NCBI GenBank assembly: GCA_947396885.1
Contig: OX377205.1
Span: 51,692,676-51,756,675 of the forward strand
From: Heligmosomoides polygyrus polygyrus
Lineage: Eukaryota > Nematoda > Chromadorea > Rhabditida > Heligmosomidae
Direction: 5' to 3'
DNA: 64,000 nt
Part shown: positions 53,431-63,617 of the stretch, one piece after another
Layout of the letters: each line of letters begins with the position of its first letter
Numbering within the stretch: position 1 is the first letter of the stretch
Program-made: the position numbers and the translations under genes
The notes under the pieces: generated by a model
Seen by the model: the letters and a program-made list of their open reading frames with translations, nothing else
Told to the model about the DNA's origin: nothing
Databases searched by the model: none

Positions 53431-56257
53431 TCAGGCATCACCGTTCTTAGTTCCGGCGTCTTTGGTGGCGACCTCCTCGGATGCCGACGACGCTTGCGCT
53501 GCGGCCGCTCTCATTTCGTCCCTCTTCCTCCTGGCAAGGCGCTTTCGCTGTTTTTTCGATAGCACACGGTACACGGGATCGTTTGCCGCCTGTCGCTCCA
53601 CTTCCGAACACAGCGCATCACTGAACGACTTCCTAGAGATTTGAAACGAGTGCAACGCCTTCCACTCAATGCTGTTCGTCTAATATTCCGTACTGTCAAC
53701 TCCCTCGATCTCAGTTCTTGGCTGCATTTGATCATCCCGAAGATCTCTCTCAGAATCTCTTCATTATTCGAAGGTTGTGCTAGTTGGAACGACAGACTCC
53801 CCGTTTCGGGTTATTTCTCCAAAGCTTTTTTCACATTGTTTACAGAATGCTGACAGAGTAAACAATATTTTATAAAGTTGCTCAAGGCTCTCAGCCTCAC
53901 AACCACAGATCTCCGCAGCAAGGTCGCCCTTACACAGAATTAGGCGGCGCATTCACACACTCGGAAAGAAAATCAGATGACGCAAGAATCAAAGGGAAAC
54001 GGCTTCAACGGAAAACAGTGACACGGTTAGCCTGCTGAGTCTACCGTCCAGCAATGAGGTAACGGTGAACCTTACGTGGCTTTAGAACCAGATCCATTTG
54101 AGCCGCTCACAGGCGCCTGCGAGGAAGCGCTGCCCGTCACGGGGAACTGCCGCCACGTCGCTTCAGTGTTGCTGTGGTAGACAAAGCTCGTCGGGAACGT
54201 CGTTCCGAACAGCGGCGCTGGCTGCACTCCGTCCTAAATAACGCTGTTAGACGTGTCGCACCTGCAGCAGTCTGAAAACTGAATCGAGAACGGATAGGGC
54301 GAACGACCTCGTGCGCAAACCAGTTTTAGGCTGTCCCAAATAGTGCACGTTCTTCGACATTGCTATCCCTCCCAAGCCTAATGCACAGCCAGAAAAAGAG
54401 GGAGAGGGACGTTCTGCCTGAAAGCGGCGCGGGCAAAGCCGCGGGACAGTGCCTGCGGAGACAATTAGCGTCGACTCCCGCAGTGACACCCACCGCTTCG
54501 CACTCAGCCAGACAGCTCTCGCCGCGGAGGCGATGCTGACCCTGCCAACTACAGGAGCCTGTAGGTCGACCAGATTTGGTGTGATTACAATCGATAGAGG
54601 GATAGGAGGCTCAGACGGCTCGCATTGGCAGTCCAGAAAATCGGGTTGATCTGAACCCTACCATCTACTATATTAGAATTTCAAGCTCTATCGAATGAGC
54701 CAGGAAAGAATCTTGCCTCAATAACCCTTACCACTTTTTTCAGGCGCAGTTAACTTTCGGTAAATATCAGTTTTTATTTATATCAGAATTAACTACGAGG
54801 CATGCTTCCAGGCTACTGAAGTGAACTCTACCATCTTCTGTACTAGAATTTCGATTTCTATCAAATGAGCTAGAAATTATCCTGTCTAAAAAACCCTTAA
54901 GGCGGCTTTTAAGCGTTGTTTATTTTCCTTAAGTATCAGTTTTTATTTACATCAGAATTAATTGCGAGGCATGCTTCCAGGCAGAAATTGTGCGAGAAAT
55001 ATACTTAGATAAACGAGAGACCTTCTAAGAGCACCGTAAGTGCTCAACCTTCTTGAAAACGACATTATGATCCTTCAGTGCATAGAGCATGCTCACGGCC
55101 TGAAATTGCCCGAGGAGTTCGATTTGATAGTCGGTGGACCTCCTAAGAACACCGAAGTACTCCAGTTTTTTTTTTCGAAGCATTTCATGAGGGTTTCCTA
55201 ACTCGTTAATTGCTGGAGGAGACATTGGCTATGCAGATACATTGCCTGTGGAATGCGGGGTCAAAAAACTGACAGAAGCCACGAACGACTGGACGAGCAA
55301 TTTGAAGCATTGTGTGATGAACTTTATTCTCATTGAACATTAGATTTCATGAACCATCTATCCAGTCTTAGTCTCGATATATATGGTGTGTACATTATAA
55401 AGTTCCATAGAAAAATCAGTTACGAAATTTAAAGAGATGTAATGTTGAAACTAATGCTTTAAACTCCTGTTAAAAGATCCTCGTGCAATTTTAGCCTGGA
55501 AGCAAGTCTCGCATTTAATCCTGATATATGTGAATAAAAGCCGATACTTAGCTAAAAATAAACAACGTCTGAAAAAAAATCGCTTTAAGGGTTCTTGAGG
55601 CAGAGCTCTTTTCTGGATCATTCGATAGAGCTCGAAATTCTAGTATAGGAGATAATATGGTTTATCTCAGTAGTATGGAAGCATGCCTCGCAATTAATCC
55701 TGGTATAAATAAAAACTGCTAACTAACGAAAATAAACAACGCCTAAAATGTCGCCTTAAGGGTTATCTAGACAGGACATAATGCAGGAGATGGTAGAGTC
55801 CCATTAGCCTGGAAGCATGCCTCGTAGATAATTCTGATATAAATAAAAACTGATATTTACCGAAAGTTAATTGCGCCTGAAAAAAAAATTTTGTAATGGT
55901 TATTGAGACAAGTTTCTCTCCTGGCTCATTCGACAGAGCTTGAAATTCTGATATAGAAGATGGTAGGGTTCAGATCAGTCCCATAGTCTGGACTGCCAAT
56001 GCGAGCCGTCTGAGCCTCCTATCCCTCTATCGATTGTAATCACACCAAATCTGGTCGACCTACAGGCTCCTGTAGTTGGCAGGGTCATCATCGCCTCCGC
56101 GGCGAGAGCTGTCTGGCTGAGTGCGAAGCGGTGGTTGTCAGTGCGGGAGTCGACGCTAATTGTCTCCGCAGGCACTGTCCCGCGCCTTTGCCCGCGCCGC
56201 TTTCAGGCAGAACGTCCCTCACCCAGAAAAAGAGCCGATTCTCGTGTACACCCTACA
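53431..56257 (-). CDS. Unidentified minus-strand gene, upstream exon interrupted by a mobile element
   Basis: Three coding segments can be joined in frame. Segment 1 (about 56257-56225, then 54400-54262) reads VYTRIGSF, then SGCALGLGGIAM (possible short membrane segment), MSKNVHYLG and SVLDSVFRLLQ. Segment 2 (54233-54076) reads DGVQPAPLFGTTFP, then a Ser/Gly-rich stretch. Segment 3 (53671-53431) reads IEWKALHSFQISRKSF, then RVLSKKQRKRLARRKRDE (basic) and an Ala/Ser-rich tail ending NGDA, stop. Donors are CAG|GTGCGA and AC|GTAAGG; acceptors are TTTAG and GAACAG. The first intron would be only 28 nt, which is unusual. I do not recognise the protein family. An upstream start exon was not found. 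An 1824 bp element lies inside segment 1, so this copy is probably disrupted unless the insertion is spliced out or polymorphic. Confidence 0.55.
54391..56234. mobile_element. Mutator-like (MULE-type) foldback element with 10 bp duplication
   Basis: The element spans 54401-56224 and AGAAAAAGAG flanks it on both sides (54391-54400 and 56225-56234). The ends read GGAGAGGGACGTTC on the left and the inverted GGGTGAGGGACGTTC on the right. The inverted arms exceed 500 bp. Each holds about 250 bp of GC-rich terminal sequence, then AT-rich repeats of about 150 bp (TTTTTATTTA and GAGGCATGCTTCCAGG markers). The centre (about 55000-55470) is unique and codes for nothing recognisable. Long inverted repeats with 9-11 bp duplications are typical of Mutator-like elements. 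There is no transposase, so it is non-autonomous. Confidence 0.82.
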
Positions 56258-56651
56258 TCTATCCAAAATTCGGCCTCACTCATGCCAACCAGATCTTCCA
56301 GGTCTATTTTCATTTGATTATTTATTTCATTGCACAGCAGTGTGCACCATAGTAAGAGTAGTCACAGGTATAGCTTTCAGAGCAATTTCAGTCGAGCAGT
56401 TAACGAAGTATCTTGCAGTGCTTCAAACGGCTGTTCAGCCTTTTTCACCCTGTTTATTTATTCAAAGCGTGCACACGCAAAACCGATAAATGAATAAATG
56501 GAAAACGCAGTACGATTCGAAAAGCCGTCAAGAGGCACGTTACGAGGAGAGTCACAAACTTCTAACAAGCGTTTTGAATGCGCACATGGACAACCTAAAA
56601 AGATTGTCACTCTTAGCCATCAACACATTAAACATATAAACATTAAGACAT
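56258..56651. other. No gene recognised
   Basis: AT-rich sequence with TTTATTT stretches near 56315-56325 and 56448-56462. On the minus strand it lies downstream of the RTE-like copy and may be its 3' flank. The missing upstream exon of the minus-strand gene is not visible. Confidence 0.4.
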
Positions 56652-57095
56652 CTATGACAACTTGTGTATAAATAAATAACTACTACGTGACGTGGATCCT
56701 ATTTTCATTCTTCGCAGCAATGTAAAGCAGATCTTGTCGTCGTTCTGGCACCTGTTGATCAGCGCTGGCGGCAGGTTCTTCAGGTGTTCGGGTTTGATCC
56801 TGTCGGGACCGGGTGCTGTACGTTTCTTCACCGACGAGATGGCGTGTCGGAGTCGTGTCTCCTTAGGGAGAGCAGAGGGGATGCATCCATCCTGCGGAAG
56901 ATGGCACGAGGCAGGTGGACGTGGTATGACGGCGTACTTGACCTTCCTGGCTTGCATCATCAGGTCCTCGACAGATGCTTCTGATGCGAGCGTGCGCGAG
57001 TTGTAAGTACAGATCGTCATCCTAGTCCTTCTCAATTTGCGCAGCTTGGTTAGGCCCTCAGATTTCAACAGCCCCTTTGTACTCGTCCTTCCCAT
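56652..57095 (-). pseudogene. RTE-like LINE, internally deleted (endonuclease start joined to RT start)
   Basis: The minus-strand frame begins near 57095 with a basic segment and LRRTRMTICTYNSRTLAS, the start of an RTE-type endonuclease, followed by VEDLMMQARKVKYAVI. The frame then jumps without a stop to KKRTAPGPDRIKPEHLKNLP, a segment normally found several hundred residues later at the start of the RT domain. It ends shortly after with RRMKIGSTSRSSY, next to AT-rich 3' sequence. The endonuclease catalytic residues and the whole RT palm are missing. The open frame through the junction suggests a fairly recent deletion. I recall this endonuclease start as common in strongylid nematode genomes. 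Confidence 0.8.
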
Positions 57096-57183
57096 CGCTG
57101 CAGAAATGGGGGCTCTTTGGAGGTCAGAGAAATGGGGCCCTTAATGCTGCTGTGTTTGACTGAAGAATGTACTACACTTCGGA
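57096..57183. other. Short spacer
   Basis: No feature seen. Confidence 0.4.
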
Positions 57184-57345
57184 CCGAATCGAATAATTTC
57201 GAACGAATATTCAAATACATTCGAATAATCATTCAATGAGGCCCAAAATTCAAATATGGTCATTATTCGACTGTTCGACGAGGCCCAATATTCGAATATA
57301 TTCGTTATTCGACTATTCAACGTAGCCTAAAATTCGAATATATGC
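57184..57345. repeat. 42 bp tandem repeat, TTCGAATA family, copy block 1
   Basis: Units begin AGGCCCAAAATTC at 57239, AGGCCCAATATTC at 57281 and TAGCCTAAAATTC at 57323, a 42 bp period, each followed by GAATATATTCGTTATTCGAC-type sequence. The block opens with GGACCGAATCGAATAATTTC, as in the second block at 58250. Confidence 0.8.
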
Positions 57346-58249
57346 GACGCCACCAAGTTAGATTATTGGGAGTCAATTTTTGCGTCTTCTGGATATAACT
57401 TGCCTAAAGTCAAGTATATGAAAACAAGGATATATTAGAGCTCAGGAGCTCGTCCGTCGCAAGCGCGTGCGACGCCGCCTTTTGTGCCCGCCACTGGTCC
57501 TTCGCAAGTATGCGTCCGTCCTCTTTTTTTGTGGTTTTTTTTGGTGTCTACTCGTTTATTCGTTTCGCGAACTGAATGTCCACGAAATAATAAACGTCGT
57601 GAGTGTCTCTAACTGCCTCTGGGTGAAGGGGTCACCCTCCTAGGTTCTGTTTATACTGCGACATCGAGCGCAGTATTATAAAAATCCGACTCCTGACTTT
57701 GACACCGTAACCCGGCGTTCGATTGGGCGCGGTCGTTCCTTTAAACTCGTGACGTAATGAAATGAGAGTTTGGAGCGGTTGTCGACAGCGCCTCGACCAT
57801 CCTACTACCACGATATTTCAAAGGATCCTAGCAGTGGTGCGGGATACATGTTGGGACTAATCGAACGGACCTCGAATACCTTGGCTTCCTCAGCCGAAGT
57901 TCCTGTACTTGTTCTGATGGTCAACTGTGACGTAACACTGCTCCTTAACTTAGCATGCTTGCAAGCGCACTGGCGCGAAGGATATTTTGTAGGTTTTCAA
58001 ATAGACCTCGTTCAAGAAGCTTATAGCGGCTGGAGCCCCTCCACAAGATGAGTCTGTTAGATGGTAGGCTTTGAGTCCTGGGCGTTTTCAGGTATTTCGC
58101 GAGGTTCTTTCGAGGCCTTTGTGGATCTGTCAGGATCTTGGGTAACATATGGTGCATGGCTATAGGCACAAATTAACTCGGGGAGGGGGTGGGTCACCAT
58201 GTACTCAGTGGTTCTCTGCCTTGGTATGAAGGCATATGTATTATATTTC
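57346..58249. other. No gene recognised
   Basis: Frames at 57770-58051 (plus) and 58169-57945 (minus) overlap and have no motif. Confidence 0.4.
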
Positions 58250-58455
58250 GGACTAAACCGAATAATTTCGAACGAATATTTATTATTCGAATATTCTATG
58301 AGGCCCAAAATTCGAATATATTCATTATTCGAATATTCGATAAGGCCCTAAATTCGAATATATTCATTATTCGACTCTTCGAAAAGGTCCAGAATTCGAA
58401 TATATTCATTATTCGAATATTCGGTTTTTCATAAAACCGAATGTATTCGATTATT
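58250..58455. repeat. 42 bp tandem repeat, TTCGAATA family, copy block 2
   Basis: Units start at 58301, 58343 and 58385 (AGGCCCAAAATTCG type) with a 42 bp period, in the same orientation as block 1. Because 42 is a multiple of three, one frame reads a 14-residue repeat (QNSNIFIIRIF) on the plus strand. A palindromic end (CCGAATGTATTCG) lies at 58436-58450. Confidence 0.82.
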
Positions 58456-59559
58456 CGTTTATTCGAAAAAATTTTGGAAGGCACAAGTATAGTACACACG
58501 GGTAGCAGCTAGTCAGGCTCTGACGTGCCGTCAAAGAACTCCAAGGGACGGGCGGGACTTTTCACTCCCATTATACCGAGTGCAAGACTTTGGCCGGACC
58601 GACACAGTTACAATCCGCGTAGGGGCGAACACAGCCACGCACTCTGTGCATGAACACATCACGTCCACACGCAAGATATGAGCCGACTTGACACTGGAGG
58701 CGCAAGCAGCCTATCCCCTGCATCCCACCTGCGTCCCCGGGCAGTACAGTGGTCGCCGACCAAGGGTGTGTATAAATGAAATCCGAAAAATCGTAAATCG
58801 TAAATGGTGCCTGACTTATGGTGCATCTGAATACTTAAATTATCTTCTATTGTTATATTAAGGCTAATCGAAGCGAAATATTATTTATTGAGTCGTTTTC
58901 AGTTAGAGATGGACACATTTCTAATTAAACTGGAAGCCACTAAAATCAATCATCACCTTTAAGAGCTGGACAAGTTTCAGGACGATCAAAATAAACTACT
59001 TGTTCATAAACGCCATCTCCTAGGACACCTATACACGGTGCGCAAACAAAAGCTTGCACTGCTTGGACGACCAAAAATGAGCATCATAATGGCTAGGCTT
59101 TAGCCTGCATATAAAACTATGGTTCTGAAGAAACAACCACAACAAACCAGAGTCAAAACCAATAAAAATCGTTCCATCCACAACCAAAAAATCATTTCAT
59201 CACTGACCAACTCGACGAAAACAGCATTCGCACAAAAAATCCAACAAGCATCGCCTACTGAATGAGCACATGGCACATTCCCATCGCATGACACACGTGA
59301 AGTTCTAAGCCTTTCCACATTCTGAAGTGTACCAAAGAGCATTTCTGTAGCAGACGAGAAGGAACTGTGTGACGATTAAAACAGCACGATCATTTTTTCT
59401 TTTGGTACACTCATTATAGTCCGATGTTTGAACTTTAGATCACAAAAAAAGTATCTTATGGGAGAAGAGATTTTTTAGGAGTAGAGAAGAGAGAGTGTTG
59501 TTTGAATTGAAAAGGGCTCAGCTGATTCGTAGGTGCAAGACGCGTTTCAAGTATATAGG
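58456..59559. repeat. Spacer with an AATCGTAA-family end
   Basis: At 58762-58806 the sequence reads CAAGGGTGTGTATAAATG and then AAAATCGTAAATCGTAAATG, a left end of the AATCGTAA hAT-like family. No matching right end with an 8 bp duplication was found. Nothing is recognised in the rest. Confidence 0.45.
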
Positions 59560-59840
59560 GAAGACCCATGGTAGAGAAGTCGGAGGACGAACGACTGTCG
59601 CGCGATTCAGAATAGAAGTTCTTGACTCGGATCTTACCACGGCCAACCAACTTTTTCATACTTCCTCGGTCGGTGACTTGTCCGGGAAGGATACAACACT
59701 GAACTTTACATCGGCTGGCCATCACAAGTCATTCTATAGGTTAACCCACAGTCAAATGACCTCCACGATATCCCATAGAGGTGGAATGAGTGCCGCATCT
59801 CAAACAGGAAAAAACTGACGCCATGCTTTACCATTCATCA
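59560..59840 (+). repeat. Dispersed repeat family A, fourth copy
   Basis: Matches the copies at 38095 and 48985 over about 270 bp (CACGGCCAACCAAC, TTGTCCGGGAAGGATA, GCTGGCCATCACAAGTCAT, CTCCACGATATCCCATAGAG). Confidence 0.7.
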
Positions 59841-60462
59841 TTTTTTGAAGGCATCCCAACTTCTGGAATGAAAGAACGTCGTTTAGCGATACCAGGCAAT
59901 GACTTTCGGCATTCACTTCGCCCGTATGTTTGCTTGCACTTGGTAGATTTCGGAAAGTCAAAATATGAAACCACTAATCAATGACTGCTTGCATCCGCCA
60001 CTCCTGCTCTCCACTAACCTTGTGAAATCAAACCATTGAAAAAGGAGACCAAAAATGTGATAAACACTTCACTTTTTTCTTGAAAAAATCAAAAGTTTTG
60101 TTTAGGTTGCACCTTGTATACAAATACATTCTGCACCATGACGTGCTGTGGTAATCAGATCGAAACATGAGTGTTTTATCTTTCCATCGGTTTAGCTGTT
60201 ATTCCACAACCTGCCTGGAAACATGTCCAATATTCCTTGATGACTTTGCATCAGCTCCACTCGCATGCATTGAAAAGAGCCGTTTTAAAAAGTGCTTAAA
60301 AAGTCACAAGTTGACAAGGCGGTGATTGCAGAATAGAATATGGTTCAGCAGGCAGTATATTGCTTCCGGTACAAGGCGAATTTGCATCATTTTCTGTGGA
60401 CTGGAATGTAATGTTCCCAGGCAATTGCAACGACCAAAAAGAAGGCCAGTATTTTATACAAG
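59841..60462. other. No gene recognised
   Basis: AT-rich spacer with no bounded repeat or motif-bearing frame. Confidence 0.4.
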
Positions 60463-61351
60463 GCTGTCCAATAATTCCTTTCCGAAAAAATTCAAAATTC
60501 TATAATTTTCCTTAGAAGGTTTATAATAACATATCAGGCAAGTGTAAAAACCTCCTAGAAGGTTCTCCAGAGTTCCACGCTAGGGGTGTATAAGGCGCAG
60601 TCGCCGCGTCTAGCTACCAGTGCAAGCTAAAATGGACCAAGGTCAAATTCGTACGTTCGTGTGCTACGAGTGTCGTCCGCATCGCAAGGAGTTTCTCGAG
60701 GACCTGTTCACTAGGGATGAGAGCTGGGTCCTCTACTACAACGTCGCCCTCCGTGCCGTCTGGATCCCGCGCGGAGAAGAGCCGCCGACGACGCCGAAAG
60801 CCGACCTGCACCCGCTGAAGATCATGCTCTGCTGCTGGTGGGACGCCAAGGGCATGCTGTACTTCGAGCTGCTCCCGCAAGGCAGGACGGTCACCGCCTC
60901 CATCTACATCGATCAGCTCGAGAAACTAGCCGCAGCCATCCGAGAAAAGCGTCCTCGATGGGCCTCGGTCCACCTGCTGCACGACAACGCGCGCCTCCCC
61001 GTGGCGAAGGAGACCCAGCAGAAGTTGGCGACGCTCGGCTGGGAGACGGTTGCCCATCCGCCGTATTCCCGGACCTCGCCCCCTCCGACTACCACTTGTT
61101 CCGCCCGCTGAAGCACCATTTGGCCGGAAGAAAATTCACCAACTACGACAACCTCAAATCCGACATCGCGAACTTCTTCGAGTCGCAGCCCCCGGAGTTC
61201 TTGGCGAAGGGCATCGGCGACCTGCCCAATCGATGGGGCACTGTTGCGGATAACTGTGGTGATTATATTGTTGATTAGACCTGTTTTTCAATAAAGTTGA
61301 AAAAAATTAAAAATGGTGAAATTTTTGGAGAAGAATTATTGGACAGCCTGG
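60463..61351 (+). mobile_element. Mariner element M6, 889 bp, internally deleted
   Basis: Inverted ends read CAAGGCTGTCCAATAATTC at 60463 and CCAGGCTGTCCAATAATTC inverted at 61351. TA lies outside both ends (60461-60462 and 61352-61353). The coding part is GC-rich and well preserved compared with the other mariners here, which suggests a relatively young copy. It is about 400 bp shorter than a complete mariner and lacks the transposase N-terminus. Confidence 0.88.
60620..61278 (+). pseudogene. Mariner transposase, N-terminally deleted with one frameshift (M6)
   Basis: The frame begins near 60631 (MDQGQIRTFV). DLFTRDESWVLYYN holds the first catalytic aspartate, HPLKIMLCCWWDAKGM follows, and VHLLHDNARLPVAKE holds the second. 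Near 61070 a one-base change shifts the frame within the PPYS(PDLAP) motif. The next frame then reads SDYHLFRPLKHHLAGRKF, with the third aspartate 34 residues after the second, as in DD34D mariners, and ends at 61278 with DYIVD. The N-terminal HTH domains are deleted. It resembles mariner types reported from hookworms and the M1 fragment at 10.5 kb; the subfamily placement is tentative. Confidence 0.85.
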
Positions 61352-61353
61352 TA

Positions 61354-61674
61354 TTTCTAATCAATTACTGTCCTCGCTTCTTCTCTAGTATAGCTCTGAT
61401 ACTAACTCGGCAGCCCTTGAAGAGGTGAAAAGTGGGGTAAGCAGAAGAGCCAAACCCGAGCGGATTATACACAAAGCTCCGTTTTTCTGCCACAGTGCCA
61501 CAGCTGAACATAGAGGAGTAGATAGGAAATAGCAATGAGCTATGGGAGAACACTTTAAAAGCGGGTGCCTCGTTACAACCCAAATTGTATCACGTTATGT
61601 GGACGCCTGCTATCTCTGCACCGAAATCAGAGTTACGAAAATCGTAAATCGTAAAATCGTGAACCGTAGATGTA
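61354..61674. repeat. Spacer and left part of an AATCGTAA-family MITE
   Basis: From 61628 the sequence reads CAGAGTTACGAAAATCG and then iterates AATCGTAAATCGTAAAATCGTG up to 61672. It continues beyond mariner M7 at 62873-62888 (ATTACGCACACCCCTG). Together the two parts form a MITE of about 60 bp into which M7 inserted at TA. Confidence 0.6.
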
Positions 61675-62870
61675 TTAAGTTGGAAAAAAGTGTCTTCGTT
61701 ATTTTTTCTAAGATTTATTACTTTACAGCTTCAAATCAATTGAGATAATCTCCATTTTGTTCCACTACACTTCTCCAAGTACTGGGTACTTTTCTAATTC
61801 CTCTCGCTTAAAGGACTGCAGTTCTGGAGTTCAGTTACCATTGCTGAATAAAATTTTTGAGGTCTTCATCCGCTTCAAAATATTTCTCTCCAATTTCTTG
61901 CTTGAGAGCACGGAAGAGTGGTAGTCGGTAGGAGCGAGGTCAGGGCTATACGGTGGATGTGGCATTACCTCCCAGCCCATCTCCTTTATTGTTTCTCTTG
62001 TGAGTCTTGCAACATGTGGTTTTGTATTGTCATGCAGGGCAATCACCTTTGACTTCTTAGACCTCTTGTCCTGGAGAGCTGCGGCGACTTTGTGAAGTTG
62101 GCCACTGCATGTAGAAGCAGTAAGGGCCTCTCCACTTCTGAGAGTTTCCCAGTAAATCACTCCTCTGGTACCCCACCAAACACTCAAGAGATCTTAGTTT
62201 CGTGAACATTGGGCTTGACATCGAGCTTAGGATTCTCTCCTTTTTGTACCGATTGCCTTTTATTCGGAAGTGGCATACAGAACCCAGGACTCATCGCCTG
62301 TCACGCCGGTTGACCTTTCTGAGTGTCTGACAGGGCATGTGGAATCTAAGCTCCGAATTTCCATGCAAAGCCAAGATTCTTCAGATGGATTCCCACTATC
62401 CTATGAGACAATTCGAGCTTCTCTGCCAGTTGACGTGTCGTCTGCCTACTATCGGTACAAAGAAGATGGAGTAGTTCAGTGTCGTCCAATTCAGTGGGAC
62501 TTCCTGACCTTGCTTTGTCCTCGAATGAATAATCTCCCTTTAAAAACTTTCCGAACCACTCATAACAGGCGCGATGAGTAGTAGATCCCAAGCCATAAAT
62601 GTGTTTAATTTGGTCGGCTGCCTGACGTGCTGTAGATCCTTTAGTGAATTCATGAAGAATGCCGTGCCGAAAATGGCCATGAGGTAGATCTGGCATTGAG
62701 TCCGGAAGATTGGATAGATAACGAAGTACAAGAAGGGTCTTGACCTATGTCCGCGGCGAACGGTAGACAAGTGTGATAGGATTATGAAATCAGCAATCAA
62801 TATTGGCTATGCGTTTACAAGGAGAGCGGTGGAAAAGTTTCGAAGTGTGAAGAGACTTTCTCCAACCTAA
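61675..62870 (-). mobile_element. Mariner element M7, 1196 bp
   Basis: The ends are TTAAGTTGGAAAAAAGTGTC at 61675 and TTAGGTTGGAGAAAGTCTC inverted at 62870, an imperfect pair. TA lies outside both (61673-61674 and 62871-62872). The transposase remnant fills most of the length on the minus strand. Confidence 0.78.
61831..62696 (-). pseudogene. Mariner transposase, frameshifted (M7)
   Basis: The N-terminal half (62696 to 62346) reads RHGILHEFTKGSTARQAADQ, then YEWFGKFLKGDYSFEDKARS, and then RQLAEKLELSHRIVGIHLKN, the two mariner HTH modules in order. The middle (62345-62190) is shifted and holds the degraded first-aspartate region. The C-terminal half (62187 to 61831) reads VWWGTRGVIYWE, ALHDNTKPHVARLT (second aspartate) and PYSPDLAPTDYH (third aspartate). 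It ends in FSNGN. At least two frame changes inactivate it. Confidence 0.82.
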
Positions 62871-62888
62871 TAATTACGCACACCCCTG

Positions 62889-63617
62889 ATGGTCGCATTT
62901 GGTTCGTGATCCATGCTCCTTCCACCACCCGGGGATGCGCCACGTGGCACAGCGACAGAAGTCCAGCGGCCTACCGGACACCGAAGTCTGGGTGGAGGAT
63001 TCGCCCCTCCACCCCGAAAATACAACGCATCTCCGACCGTTTTAGGCCACTTCAGTCCCATGAAAGAAAAGCCGTTATCGCTTATTACACAGGGTAAGAT
63101 AGTGTAGGATCAAAACGAGGCGTGTCCTATCCTAGCTCCATCACATTCGTGCAATCCCCTCCTAAGTGTCTGAGCTGCTGAAAGAACGACAAATTCGACC
63201 AATGTTGTACGGTCTGCCGATGCTGCTGACCTGCACTGAATCCTGTCTGGTCTGAATGTCATTATACTGGAGCAATTCCTCCCTCCCCTCTGTCCATATA
63301 TTTCCCCGTTTACGGACGCTAGCTCTGGTTGGGGCGGCATCCGTAAAATATCAAGGGTTACTGCTTACAAAGGAGGGAGGTCAATGAGCTTCTCGCGGAA
63401 ACTTCCAAAGTGACCTATTTGATCTTCACTTTTCTGCGGGCATCTGGGTAGGTCAAAAACTATGAAAAACCGCAGCACTACACAGCGGGCTGACAAGGCG
63501 AAAATGACGCGTTGGGTGACCTTGCAGTGCTCAGGAATTATTAGGCCGTTACCTAAGTTCTGTAGTTTTTTGACCTCTAACTTCAAATGTAAAGATCTTG
63601 ACCCAAACATAACTTTA
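62889..63617. other. No gene recognised
   Basis: Frames around 62900-63110 overlap on three frames and have no motif. Confidence 0.4.

Noticed and set aside
54449..54649. Frame beginning MPAETISVDSR seen twice (also 55975-56175 inverted)
   Set aside because: It is the translated inverted arm of the Mutator-like element, not a duplicated gene.
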